A stretch of DNA of 64,000 nucleotides, taken from assembly GCF_010731715.1 (NCBI RefSeq), contig NZ_AP022587.1, positions 2,294,001-2,358,000 of the forward strand, written 5' to 3'. The notes below the pieces were generated by a model, which did not search any database, was not told where the DNA came from, and was given only the letters and a program-made list of their open reading frames with translations. The stretch comes from Mycobacterium stomatepiae. Its GTDB lineage: Bacteria; Actinomycetota; Actinomycetes; Mycobacteriales; Mycobacteriaceae. This document shows, piece after piece, positions 34,682 to 42,763 of this stretch. The number at the start of each line of letters is the position of its first letter. The stretch's first letter is position 1. A program made the position numbers and the translations under genes.

Positions 34682-35917
34682 CTAGACCGCCGTCTCCGCG
34701 GTCTCACGTGCGGGTTCGATCAGCGCACCGGATTTCACCAGGGCCTCGATCTCATCGGCGGTCAGGCCGATTTCTTTGAGGATCTCTTCGTTGTGCTCGC
34801 CCTGGCGCGCGGGCACCTGGGTGGTCAGGGTGCCGTCGTGACCGCTGAAGTGCCAGGGCGGCGCGGGGATGGTGATGCTGCCTCCGTGCCGGTCGGAGAC
34901 TTCGCGGGTGACGCCCCAGCCCTTGGCCCATTCGGTTTCGCTGAACTCGGCCATATCGCGCAGTCAGCCGGTGGCGATCTTGGCCTCGTCGAACTGTGCG
35001 TCGAGCGAGTCCATGGAATCGAAGGTATAGATCCACGTCTGCACGATCGCGTGCAACTCCCCCAGGTGCTGCCGGCGTAGCTCGGGTGTGCGGAAACGCG
35101 GGTCGTCGGCGAGGTCTGGACGCCGCATCGCGTGCAGGTAGAACGGGAAGCTCATGCTCCCCACCAGGCTCATCGGCGAAACGAACTGGTGACCTTCGGG
35201 ACTGGTGAAAAACACGCAGTCGGCGGCGCCCAGGATCGGCGTCTCGGCGCCCAGTTCGACATCCGAGAGGTCATAGTGCACGCGCTCGTTGAGCGGCGTG
35301 AGCACCGCCGCCATGGCCACGTCGACGTACTGTCCCTCGCCGGTGACCCGCCGATGCTGCAGGGCGGCCAGCACCGCGATGACGGCGTGCAGACCGGCGT
35401 ACACGTCGCCGTGCGACAGCGAATCCGACCGGCGATCGTCGCCGTCAACACCGAACTGCCGCAACGTGTTCTGGGTGAATCCGACCTCGGCCTGCACGGT
35501 CGGCGCGTAGGCCATCCTGGTTCGCCACGGCCCCGTCTGCCCGTAGCCGCTGATGGAGGCGTAGACGACCGCGGGATTGCGTGCCGCGACCGACTGATAG
35601 TCCAAGCCGAATGAGGCCAGGGCGCCGGGGCGGAAGTTCTCGACGATGATGTCGGCCGTATCGCACAACTGCAGCACCGCTTCGCGGGCCTGCGGCACGT
35701 TGAGGTCGATGCTCAAGTTGCGCTTGCCGGCGTTCTGCTGGGCGTAATAATCGCTGATCTCGTCGCGCCGCGGAAACGCGAAGCGACTGATATCCCCGCG
35801 GGGCGGTTCGATTTTGATCACCTCGGCACCCAGGTCGAGGAGATGCTTGGTGCAGTGCGGACCTGCCAGCACCCGGGTGAAATCGATCACCCGGACGCCT
35901 TCGAGTGGGAGCGCCAT
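34682..35917 (-). pseudogene. CaiB/BaiF CoA-transferase (family III), interrupted by in-frame TGA
   Basis: From ATG 35917 the frame codes 317 residues of a family III CoA-transferase: GVRVIDFTRVLAGPHCTKHLLDLGAEVIKIEPP, DIIVENFRPGALASFGLDY and the catalytic Asp in SLSHGDVYAGLHA. It stops at TGA 34966-34964 (after DEAKIATG) but the same frame continues as LRDMAEFSETEWAKGWGVTREV for 90 more residues, the normal C-terminus; total about 411. One C-to-T change (CGA to TGA) would explain it. It follows the enoyl-CoA hydratase gene by 2 bases in an operon for activating and degrading a carboxylic acid. Confidence 0.82.
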
Positions 35918-35919
35918 GG

Positions 35920-36753
35920 CTACCGCCCCTCGAAACGCGCGGCACCGGGTCCTTCGGCGGCCAGGGATGCCAGCCCGATCTTCAAGTCCTCGGATTGCCA
36001 GATACCGGACTGCAATTCGTGCATCGCGTCGTCAGTCGCTGCCACCCCATGCGAGACCGCATGCGAGACAATCGCTTTGGTGGACGCGTGCGCCACGGTC
36101 GGCCCGTTGGCAAGCTCATGGGCAAGCGCACTGGCGACCGCGGCGAGCTGGTCGTCGGCGACAACGCGGTTGATGACGTTCCAACGTTCCAGCGTGCGGG
36201 CGTCATACCGGCGTGCAAGTAGTGCCATCTCCTTGGCACGCGCCGCGCCGGCGCGCTCGGTGACGCGTTGGATGCCTCCCATCAATGGGTTCAGGCCGAT
36301 CGATGCCTCGATGTTGCCGATCTTGGCCGACTCGCTCGCGACGATCAGATCGCAGGCCAGCGCCAGCTCCAACCCACCACCCAGGCAGACACCGTGCACG
36401 GCGGCGACGATCGGAATCGGTAGCGAATCGAATGCCCTGAGCAGTTCGACGACGCCGATCGTAGGCGCCTCGCCACTCTGCGCGCTGTCGAACAGTGTCA
36501 CGTCGGCACCGGCACAGAAATTGCGCAGGCTGCTGCGCAGCAGCACGGCACGGGCCCCCTGCTCGGCCGCCCAGCGAATTCCGTCGAGCAACGCGTCGAA
36601 CAACGCAGTCCCCAAGAAATTGTGCGGAGCGTGCTGCATGGTCAGCACGGCGACGTGGCCATCCATCTCGCGGGCCACCGGTGGTGAATCACGGTCGGGG
36701 GCATGCACCGGCGATATCGTGCCGGCCGGTTGATCCAGGGTCTGCTCGGACAT
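35920..36753 (-). CDS. Enoyl-CoA hydratase/isomerase family protein
   Basis: 277 residues from ATG 36753 (GGGAG 7 bases upstream). Crotonase fold: MQHAPHNFLGTALFDALLDGI, oxyanion-hole FCAGADVTLFDS, VAAVHGVCLGGGLELALACDLIVASESAKIGNIEASIGLNPLMGG with a Glu at the catalytic position. It likely hydrates an enoyl-CoA in the cytoplasm. It is first in an operon with the CoA-transferase and divergent from a TetR gene that probably represses both. Confidence 0.87.
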   Translation of the reverse strand: MSEQTLDQPAGTISPVHAPDRDSPPVAREMDGHVAVLTMQHAPHNFLGTALFDALLDGIRWAAEQGARAVLLRSSLRNFCAGADVTLFDSAQSGEAPTIGVVELLRAFDSLPIPIVAAVHGVCLGGGLELALACDLIVASESAKIGNIEASIGLNPLMGGIQRVTERAGAARAKEMALLARRYDARTLERWNVINRVVADDQLAAVASALAHELANGPTVAHASTKAIVSHAVSHGVAATDDAMHELQSGIWQSEDLKIGLASLAAEGPGAARFEGR

Positions 36754-36764
36754 GGGGTCTCCCA

Positions 36765-36807
36765 CTATATGTCGTTCGTCATACTGATAACAATTGCCAC
36801 CATATAG
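36765..36807. promoter_or_regulatory. Operator/promoter region between enoyl-CoA hydratase and TetR genes
   Basis: Contains a wide inverted repeat CTATATG (36765-36771) and CATATAG (36801-36807), and an overlapping imperfect palindrome TATGTCGTTCGTCATA (36768-36783). It is markedly AT-rich compared with its surroundings, as expected for a divergent promoter controlled by the adjacent TetR protein. Confidence 0.5.
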
Positions 36808-36849
36808 CTCTAATGGGTGGCTAGCCAAGAATTATGTATGATGGGCGAC

Positions 36850-37440
36850 ATGCCAAAAAGAAGTGACAGCAAGGACCGGATGATCGCGGCGGCTCGCCGG
36901 CTGTTCCGCGAACGCGGCTACTTCGGAACCGCACTGTCCGACGTCGTCGCGGAGAGCTCGGCACCCCGGGGCTCGTTGTACTTCCACTTTCCCGGCGGCA
37001 AGGAGGAACTCGCGGCCGAGGTGGCGCTGATGCACTCCGCCGACGCCATCGCTCACATCAACCGCGCCGCGGGCACCACCGGCACTGCCGCCGAGTTGAT
37101 CGCGGCGTTCCTCGGCCGACCCCGCGACGAAATCATGGCCAGCGACTACCGCGAAGGCTGCGCCGTTGCTCCCATCGTCATCGAATCCACCCCGGCCTCG
37201 GCGCAGCTCACCGACACGACCCGGCGGGGCTTCCATGACCTGGTCGCCACGTTGGCCGCCCGTCTCACCGAGAAAGGCATTCCCGAAAGCCGGGCCGGGC
37301 ACCTGGCCCTCAACGCCGTCACCGCCATGGAAGGCGCGCTCATTCTCAGCCGGGTGCTACGTAGCCCCGAGCCATTCGATGCCGCGATCGCCGAACTCGC
37401 GGCCACCGCCGAGGCCGCAGCAGGGACACCGGCCCGATGA
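36850..37440 (+). CDS. TetR-family regulator (LmrA/YxaF-like)
   Basis: 196 residues from ATG 36850; in-frame ATGs at 36838 and 36841 are alternatives, and none has a strong ribosome site. DNA-binding domain: SKDRMIAAARRLFRERGYFGTALSDVVAESSAPRGSLYFHFPGGKEEL. The C-terminal domain contains YREGCAVAPIVIE, typical of the LmrA/YxaF-like subgroup. Divergent from the enoyl-CoA hydratase/CoA-transferase operon and overlapping the next gene by four bases (ATGA). It probably controls the acyl-CoA operon in response to a related ligand. Confidence 0.86.
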   Translation: MPKRSDSKDRMIAAARRLFRERGYFGTALSDVVAESSAPRGSLYFHFPGGKEELAAEVALMHSADAIAHINRAAGTTGTAAELIAAFLGRPRDEIMASDYREGCAVAPIVIESTPASAQLTDTTRRGFHDLVATLAARLTEKGIPESRAGHLALNAVTAMEGALILSRVLRSPEPFDAAIAELAATAEAAAGTPAR

Positions 37441-37892
37441 CAACGACAACGGCAGATCAATTGCGCACCGGACTGATTGGTGCGTGGACGCTGCAATCGT
37501 ACGAAAGCAGCGCGCTGGACGGATCCGACGTGAGCTACCCGCTGGGCACCGACGCGCGCGGCTTGATCATGTACACCCCGGACGGCTACATGTCCGCCCA
37601 GCTGATGCGTGCCGGCCGAACACCCTTCGACCGCGACGATCCGCACAATGCGCACGACAACGAGCTCGCCGCGGCGGCCGGTGGATATATGAGCTACGCC
37701 GGCCCGTTCTCGGTCGTCGAAGACGGCCTGATCGCTCACCATGTCGAAGTCAGCCTGCTGCCCAACTGGATCGGTGGAATCCAATTCCGTAAGGCCCACC
37801 TGCGGGACTCGTTCCTCGAACTCGGCCCGCCCGAACCGATCGTGCTCAATGGCGTGCCCCGCAACGCCAGGCTGGTGTGGCGCCGCACCTGA
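37437..37892 (+). CDS. Lipocalin-like domain protein
   Basis: 151 residues from ATG 37437, overlapping the TetR stop. Sequence LIGAWTLQSYES near the start and GLIMYTPDGYMSAQLMRAGRTPF with a late VLNGVPRNARLVWRR match the lipocalin-like family of small beta-barrel proteins seen beside polyketide and lipid genes. No signal peptide. It may bind or modify the same ligand family sensed by the TetR protein. Confidence 0.75.
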   Translation: MTTTTADQLRTGLIGAWTLQSYESSALDGSDVSYPLGTDARGLIMYTPDGYMSAQLMRAGRTPFDRDDPHNAHDNELAAAAGGYMSYAGPFSVVEDGLIAHHVEVSLLPNWIGGIQFRKAHLRDSFLELGPPEPIVLNGVPRNARLVWRRT

Positions 37893-37911
37893 GCGCAGAA
37901 CTACCGATGGC

Positions 37912-38990
37912 GTGGGTCCCGGTACTAAAGTTCGGGCAGGATCCCAGACGAAGGAGGCCGAGACGAACCCTCAGGATCCGTTCGGACACAATCCCTTTAG
38001 CCCGGAGTCCTTGACCTACGATCCGCTGGGTCGCGTCCCCTACGCCCCGCCGCCGGTCGAGCCGCCGGTATTCGTGCCGCCGCCCCTGCCGCCGCACCGT
38101 CCGACCGTCAACACCTTCGCGACGTTGTCGCTGGTGTTCGCCTTCGTGTTCGCGCCCGTCGGAGCGATTCTCGGGCATCTCGGCCTCGCACAGATCCGCC
38201 GCACCGGTGAGCTGGGACGCGACCGGGCACTCGTCGGTTTGTCCCTGTCGTATGCGTTCATCACGCTCACCGTCGTCGCGCTGGCCGGGTGGGCCACCGT
38301 GTCCACCCTCGCCGTCTATCGGTCCAATCAGGCCGCGCCGGCGATCACCGCCGCCCCCGTCACCACAAGCGAGTCGCCGCCGCTGCCGACGGTCGTGCCG
38401 GACGACGTGACCAAGCTGCTGCCAAAGCTGGATGCCCTGAAAAGCCTTGCCAACGACCAGAATCTGGAGGCCGGCGAAACCTGGGACCGTCCCGGCAAAA
38501 GCGACAAGGTCGCGACGATCGATCGTCCGCAGTGCTGGGGAAGCATGACGCCCGGGGCGCCCGAGGCTACAGCGCCGACGCCATCCTCCGGTATCGGGCG
38601 GAGGAATTCTCCGATACCCGGACCTTGCTGAAGTCGATGCAGATCATCCAGGCGGTCATCGGGTTTCGTGATCCGCCCACCGCCGAATCGCAAGTGACGA
38701 AGCTGATCGACGGATGGCGCGACTGCGGAGGCGCGCCCGTGACGCTGACCGGAAAAGGTGGGCCGTCGTACACACTGACCCTCAGCCCTCCTTTCGACGC
38801 GGGCAACGGCATCACCACGATGGATCTGGCGCCTACGGGCCTGAACGTGCGATTTGTTCGAGCGGCGGCGGCGAAAGCCAACGTCGTGGTCGACCTCTAC
38901 GTCGTCAGCCTCGGCACGACCGATGCCAGCGGCCCGCGGCAAACGGCCGTGAGCATCGCCAACTACATCCTCAACAAGATCCCGAACTAG
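37912..38990 (+). pseudogene. Membrane protein with PknH-like extracellular sensor domain, frameshifted
   Basis: Joined product about 360 residues: a Pro-rich cytoplasmic N-terminus (PPPVEPPVFVPPPLPP), two membrane helices of the DUF4190 type (TFATLSLVFAFVFAPVGAILGHLGLAQI; ALVGLSLSYAFITLTVVALAGW), then an outer domain like the PknH C-terminal sensor with two cysteines (QCWGSM, WRDCGG) and VNFRV-like strands ending IANYILNKI. The frame breaks at CCCGGGGCGCC (about 38550-38560); one extra G restores TPGGARGYSADAI. The start is unclear: GTG 37912, or a non-standard ACG at 37963 that follows a perfect AAGGAGG site. Confidence 0.75.
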
Positions 38991-39037
38991 GACCCCGAAC
39001 TAGGACATTGAGATGGCCACCGCAGTACGGTGGGCCC

Positions 39038-40012
39038 ATGAAATATCTCGAGGTCGACGGAGTCGGAAAAGTCAGCCGGATCGGGCTGGGCACTTGGCAG
39101 TTCGGCTCACGCGAGTGGGGTTACGGCGACGAATACGCCTCCGGCCCCGCCCGCGACATCGTGCAACGATCCCTGGCGATGGGCGTGACGTTGTTCGATA
39201 CCGCCGAGGTGTACGGGCTGGGCAAGAGCGAGCGGATCCTCGGCGAGGCGCTCGGCGACGCGCGCGCCGAGGTCGTGGTGGCCAGCAAGATCATGCCGGT
39301 CGCGCCGTTCCCCGCGGTGATCAAGCAGCGCGAGCGCGCCAGTGCGCGCCGGCTGCAGCTGGACCGCATCCCGCTCTACCAGATTCACCAGTCCAACCCG
39401 CTGGTCCCCGATTCGGTGATCATGCCGGGCATGCGTGACCTCCTCGACAGCGGTGACATCGGCGCGGCCGGCGTCTCGAACTACTCGCTGGAGCGCTGGC
39501 TTAAGGCCGATGACGCGCTCGGCCGTCCGGTCATCAGCAATCAGGTCCACTTCTCGCTCGCCTTCCCGAAGGCGCTCAGGAAGATGGTGCCGTTCGCCGA
39601 GAAGGAGAATCGCGTCGTGATCGCCTACAGCCCTCTCGAGCAGAGCCTGCTCGGTGGCAAGTATGGCGTCGACAACCGCCCCGGCGGCGTCCGCGCGATC
39701 AACTCCCTGTTCGGTACCGAAAACCTGCGCCGCATCGAGCCGTTGCTGCAGTTGTTGCGCGACGTCGCCAAGGAAGTCGACGCCAAGCCGGCCCAGGTCG
39801 CGCTGGCCTGGCTGATCAGCTATCCGGGCGTGGTCGCGATTCCCGGCGCATCCAGCGTCGAGCAGCTCGAGTTCAACGTGGCGGCGGCCGACATCGAACT
39901 GCCCACCGCCTCCCGCGATGCGCTCACCGAGGCGGCGCTGGCATTCCAGCCGGTGTCACCGGTTCAGTTCGTCACCGAGCTGGTACGGGAGAGGGTGCTC
40001 CGCCGTCACTGA
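39038..40012 (+). CDS. Aldo/keto reductase
   Basis: 324 residues from ATG 39038. TIM-barrel NADPH-dependent oxidoreductase: SRIGLGTWQFGSREWGYG, catalytic Asp/Tyr in LFDTAEVYGLGKSERILGEAL, Lys in VVVASKI, His region YQIHQSNP, and the cofactor-binding ending VVAIPGASSVEQLEFNVAA. Reduces carbonyls of unknown identity. A 16-bp perfect hairpin follows 14 bases after the stop. It converges on, and overlaps by 41 bases, the SDR gene. Confidence 0.88.
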   Translation: MKYLEVDGVGKVSRIGLGTWQFGSREWGYGDEYASGPARDIVQRSLAMGVTLFDTAEVYGLGKSERILGEALGDARAEVVVASKIMPVAPFPAVIKQRERASARRLQLDRIPLYQIHQSNPLVPDSVIMPGMRDLLDSGDIGAAGVSNYSLERWLKADDALGRPVISNQVHFSLAFPKALRKMVPFAEKENRVVIAYSPLEQSLLGGKYGVDNRPGGVRAINSLFGTENLRRIEPLLQLLRDVAKEVDAKPAQVALAWLISYPGVVAIPGASSVEQLEFNVAAADIELPTASRDALTEAALAFQPVSPVQFVTELVRERVLRRH

Positions 40013-40790
40013 GTGGGCGCGAGCGCCGGGACACCCGCGGGGCGCCCCCGCGGGTGTCCCGCGCGATGACGATCGGCATCGACGTCGATGAGTTGGTGCG
40101 CAGGATCGTGTGCACCACCTCGACCAAGTCCTCGATCGGCATCAGCTTGCCGGGCATGCAACGATCCGACACCCATACCGGGACGGCCCGCACGGCGAGG
40201 TCCATGTCCCAGCCAGCGTTCATCCCCGTTGCCGCTTCACCTTCACCACCAGCGCACTCCCCCACGATGAGGTTGGTGAAGCCGATATCGGGGTGCTCGG
40301 CGCGCCACGCGTCGACCAGCCGTTCGAGGGCGGCCTTGCTGACGCCGTAGGCACCCAGACCCTGCCAGGACGGCCCGTAGGGACCCGCGTCGGAGGACAG
40401 GTAGACCGCCTTGCCCGCGGACGCCGTCAGGTGCGGCACTGCCGCCGCCGTCACCAGCGATGCGCCGATGACATTGGTGTCGAAGATCCGGCGCCACGTT
40501 TGCGCATCGGTGTCGACCAGGCGCACCAGCGGGCTGATGGCGGGCGTGAACACGACGTTGTCTATGCCGCCGAGCGCCTCGGCGGCCTGGCCGATCGCCG
40601 ATCGACACGAAGCCTCGTCGATGATGTCGCATTCGACGGCGACCGCACCCGCGCCCGCTTCCTTGGCTGCGGATTCCAGGCGCTCGCGTCGGCGCGCCAG
40701 TAGCGCGACCTGATCACCTCGCTGCGCAAGCCCGATTCCAATGCAGCGCCCGAGCCCGCTCGATGCGCCGACCACCACTGTCCTTGACAT
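39972..40790 (-). CDS. Short-chain dehydrogenase/reductase
   Basis: 272 residues. Rossmann start VVVGASSGLGRCIGIGLAQRGDQVALLAR, middle VVFTPAISPL and active site with Ser in YLSSDAGPYG and Tyr/Lys in YGVSKAALERL. The last about 30 residues (after IVIARDT) are Arg/Pro/Gly-rich, are encoded by a terminator hairpin and then by antisense to the aldo/keto reductase end; the natural stop has probably been lost, or a different end is used. Oxidoreductase of unknown substrate. Confidence 0.83.
   Translation of the reverse strand: MSRTVVVGASSGLGRCIGIGLAQRGDQVALLARRRERLESAAKEAGAGAVAVECDIIDEASCRSAIGQAAEALGGIDNVVFTPAISPLVRLVDTDAQTWRRIFDTNVIGASLVTAAAVPHLTASAGKAVYLSSDAGPYGPSWQGLGAYGVSKAALERLVDAWRAEHPDIGFTNLIVGECAGGEGEAATGMNAGWDMDLAVRAVPVWVSDRCMPGKLMPIEDLVEVVHTILRTNSSTSMPIVIARDTRGGAPRVSRRSRPLSDGGAPSPVPAR
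40027..40061. terminator. Bidirectional hairpin terminator
   Basis: Perfect 16-bp stem (40027-40042 with 40046-40061, CGGGACACCCGCGGGG and complement) with a three-base loop. It is well placed to end the aldo/keto reductase message but lies inside the last codons of the convergent SDR frame. Confidence 0.8.
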
Positions 40791-40868
40791 ATTTGCCCTC
40801 TCTTGTAACGAGCCCGCTGTCGGCGAAAAACCTACCGGATGCGATCTGGCGGCGGCGATAGCTCGCTG

Positions 40869-42626
40869 CTAACTCCGCTGAACAGTGTTCCTGGCGGCCA
40901 GCTTGGCCTTGTACATGGCCGCGTCGGCACGGGCGGTGACCGTGTCGACGGACTCGCCGGGAAAAGCAAGCGTGGCGCCGATACTGAGGGTCGCGCGAAG
41001 CGTCTTGCCGGACGCGTGGATGGGTTCGGCGGCACAACAACGAATTTTCTCGGCGATCCGGGTGAGCTCGTCGATGCTGCGCACACCGGGCAGCAGGACG
41101 AGAATCTTGTCACCTCCCGTCCGGCCGACCGTGTCGCCCCGGCGAACGCTCTTCTGGATCCGTGTTGCCAGAGTGGCGAGCACGACGTCGCCGATGCCGT
41201 GTCCCCACGTGTCGTTTATTTCTTTGAAATGGTCGATGTCGCAGTAAAGAACTCCCACGCTGCTTCCGGCGGCCTGGGATCCCTCCAGCGCGGCGGCCAG
41301 TCGGCCCATGGCTTCGGCCCGGTTCGCCAGGCCGGTGAGAGCGTCGAACCGTGCCAACCGTTCCAGCCGCTGCTCGGCCTCGACCTGGTCGTCGATGACG
41401 CGCAACGCGGCGATCAGGCCGTCCGTATTGCCCTCGGCGTCGACGTACGGTTTTCCGTGGCCCTCGACCCAGTGGTAGTCGCCGTCAGCGTCATGCACCC
41501 GGAACCGTTGCACCACCGATTCGCCGGCCGCAACCCTGCTCATCGCGGCACTGACGGTCTCGAGGTCGAGTGGATGGATGTAGCGGTCCAAATCCGCGCC
41601 GCTCCAGGCATGCGGAGGCCGGCCCAGCGCGGCCTCTACGGACGGCGAGACCCAGGCGAGCTCCTCGCCGCGCAGGTGTACGACGATGTCCACCGCATTG
41701 TCCGCGAGGATGCGATAGCGCATCTCGGCCTCGGCGCGTTCCTTACTGACCAGCTCCTTCTCTATCAGAAGTTTCTGCTCACGCTGGGTGAAGAAGAATG
41801 TGATCGCCCCGACGATGGCGGTGCCGAGCAGTATCGAGAGGGTCCATTCCGTCTGCTCACCAAACCCGAGCCACAGAAAGATCGGCCGCGCCACTGCGAC
41901 CACGATCGGAAAGCCGGCCAGGATCGCTGCCAGCCGCAGCAGCGACGACCTGTCGGGGCGCGCGAGCACCCAGGCGACCGGGAACCGGTCGGGGCGTCCC
42001 AGCACTATCGCGGCGTCGAGAAGCAACAGCGCGAGGGCCGTCATCAGCGCCTGGCCGGTCGTGGGCGAGGTGCCCACCAGCGCCAAGGCATCGAACAGGT
42101 AGGCCCCGACCGTGACGAACGGAATGGCCCCACCGGCGGCGGCGAACGCGGGGCACAGCACTGGGGCCTTGCCATTGCCATCCACCCGCATCAGCCCCGC
42201 AGCGGCCGCCAGGAGAAGAGCCGACGACGCGGTCTGCGGGCTCGGCCGGCCCGGCCAGGTCCAGCCCGACGCGCGTACCGCTTCGCCGAACCACAATTGG
42301 TCCGGGCCGACCAACCCACCGGTCACGTATTCGACCAGGGTTGTGCCGGCAAAGGCACCCACCACCAGGGCCAAGCCACGCCCGGCCCACACGCGCTTCT
42401 GCGAAGGGTGACCCGTCTGTGCCCAAATCGCCGCCACCAGCGCCAGCAGCCACACGCCGGTCCACGGCATCATCTGGGGCCAGTTCGGGTGGATACGGGT
42501 CAACCGGTCGACACCGGTCGCCCAGCCGGCCCAGCACAGCGCCGCGATGGCGAACACCACCAGCAGGGCGATCCGCCTGCACCAGGCCACATCATTGAGG
42601 CACTCGTCGGGGCTCCGCCTCGCCAT
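40869..42626 (-). CDS. Membrane PAS-GGDEF protein with degenerate GGDKI site
   Basis: 585 residues from ATG 42626. About eight membrane helices in the first 270 residues (MASE-like sensor), then a PAS domain (MRYRILADNAVDIVVHLRGEELAWVSPS and FRVHDADGDYHWVEGHG), then a GGDEF domain (ARFDALTGLANRAEAM, VLYCDIDHFKEINDTWGHGIGD). The signature loop reads RTGGDKILVLLPG instead of GG(D/E)EF, so diguanylate cyclase activity is doubtful; no EAL domain follows. It may be a c-di-GMP or GTP sensor, or its activity has been lost. It is preceded by the GlgX gene on the same strand, 137 bases away. Confidence 0.85.
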   Translation of the reverse strand: MARRSPDECLNDVAWCRRIALLVVFAIAALCWAGWATGVDRLTRIHPNWPQMMPWTGVWLLALVAAIWAQTGHPSQKRVWAGRGLALVVGAFAGTTLVEYVTGGLVGPDQLWFGEAVRASGWTWPGRPSPQTASSALLLAAAAGLMRVDGNGKAPVLCPAFAAAGGAIPFVTVGAYLFDALALVGTSPTTGQALMTALALLLLDAAIVLGRPDRFPVAWVLARPDRSSLLRLAAILAGFPIVVAVARPIFLWLGFGEQTEWTLSILLGTAIVGAITFFFTQREQKLLIEKELVSKERAEAEMRYRILADNAVDIVVHLRGEELAWVSPSVEAALGRPPHAWSGADLDRYIHPLDLETVSAAMSRVAAGESVVQRFRVHDADGDYHWVEGHGKPYVDAEGNTDGLIAALRVIDDQVEAEQRLERLARFDALTGLANRAEAMGRLAAALEGSQAAGSSVGVLYCDIDHFKEINDTWGHGIGDVVLATLATRIQKSVRRGDTVGRTGGDKILVLLPGVRSIDELTRIAEKIRCCAAEPIHASGKTLRATLSIGATLAFPGESVDTVTARADAAMYKAKLAARNTVQRS

Positions 42627-42763
42627 TGGCCACCACTTCCTCCCCCGCGCGGCACAACCGAAATTGTGCGCGGAAAGGAAACCGCTGTCTCGGGGTAAAA
42701 TGTAACCAATCTGTGGGCTACCGGTCACCGATGCCGCCGCAGCGAAGCGCGGTGAAAGATTCG

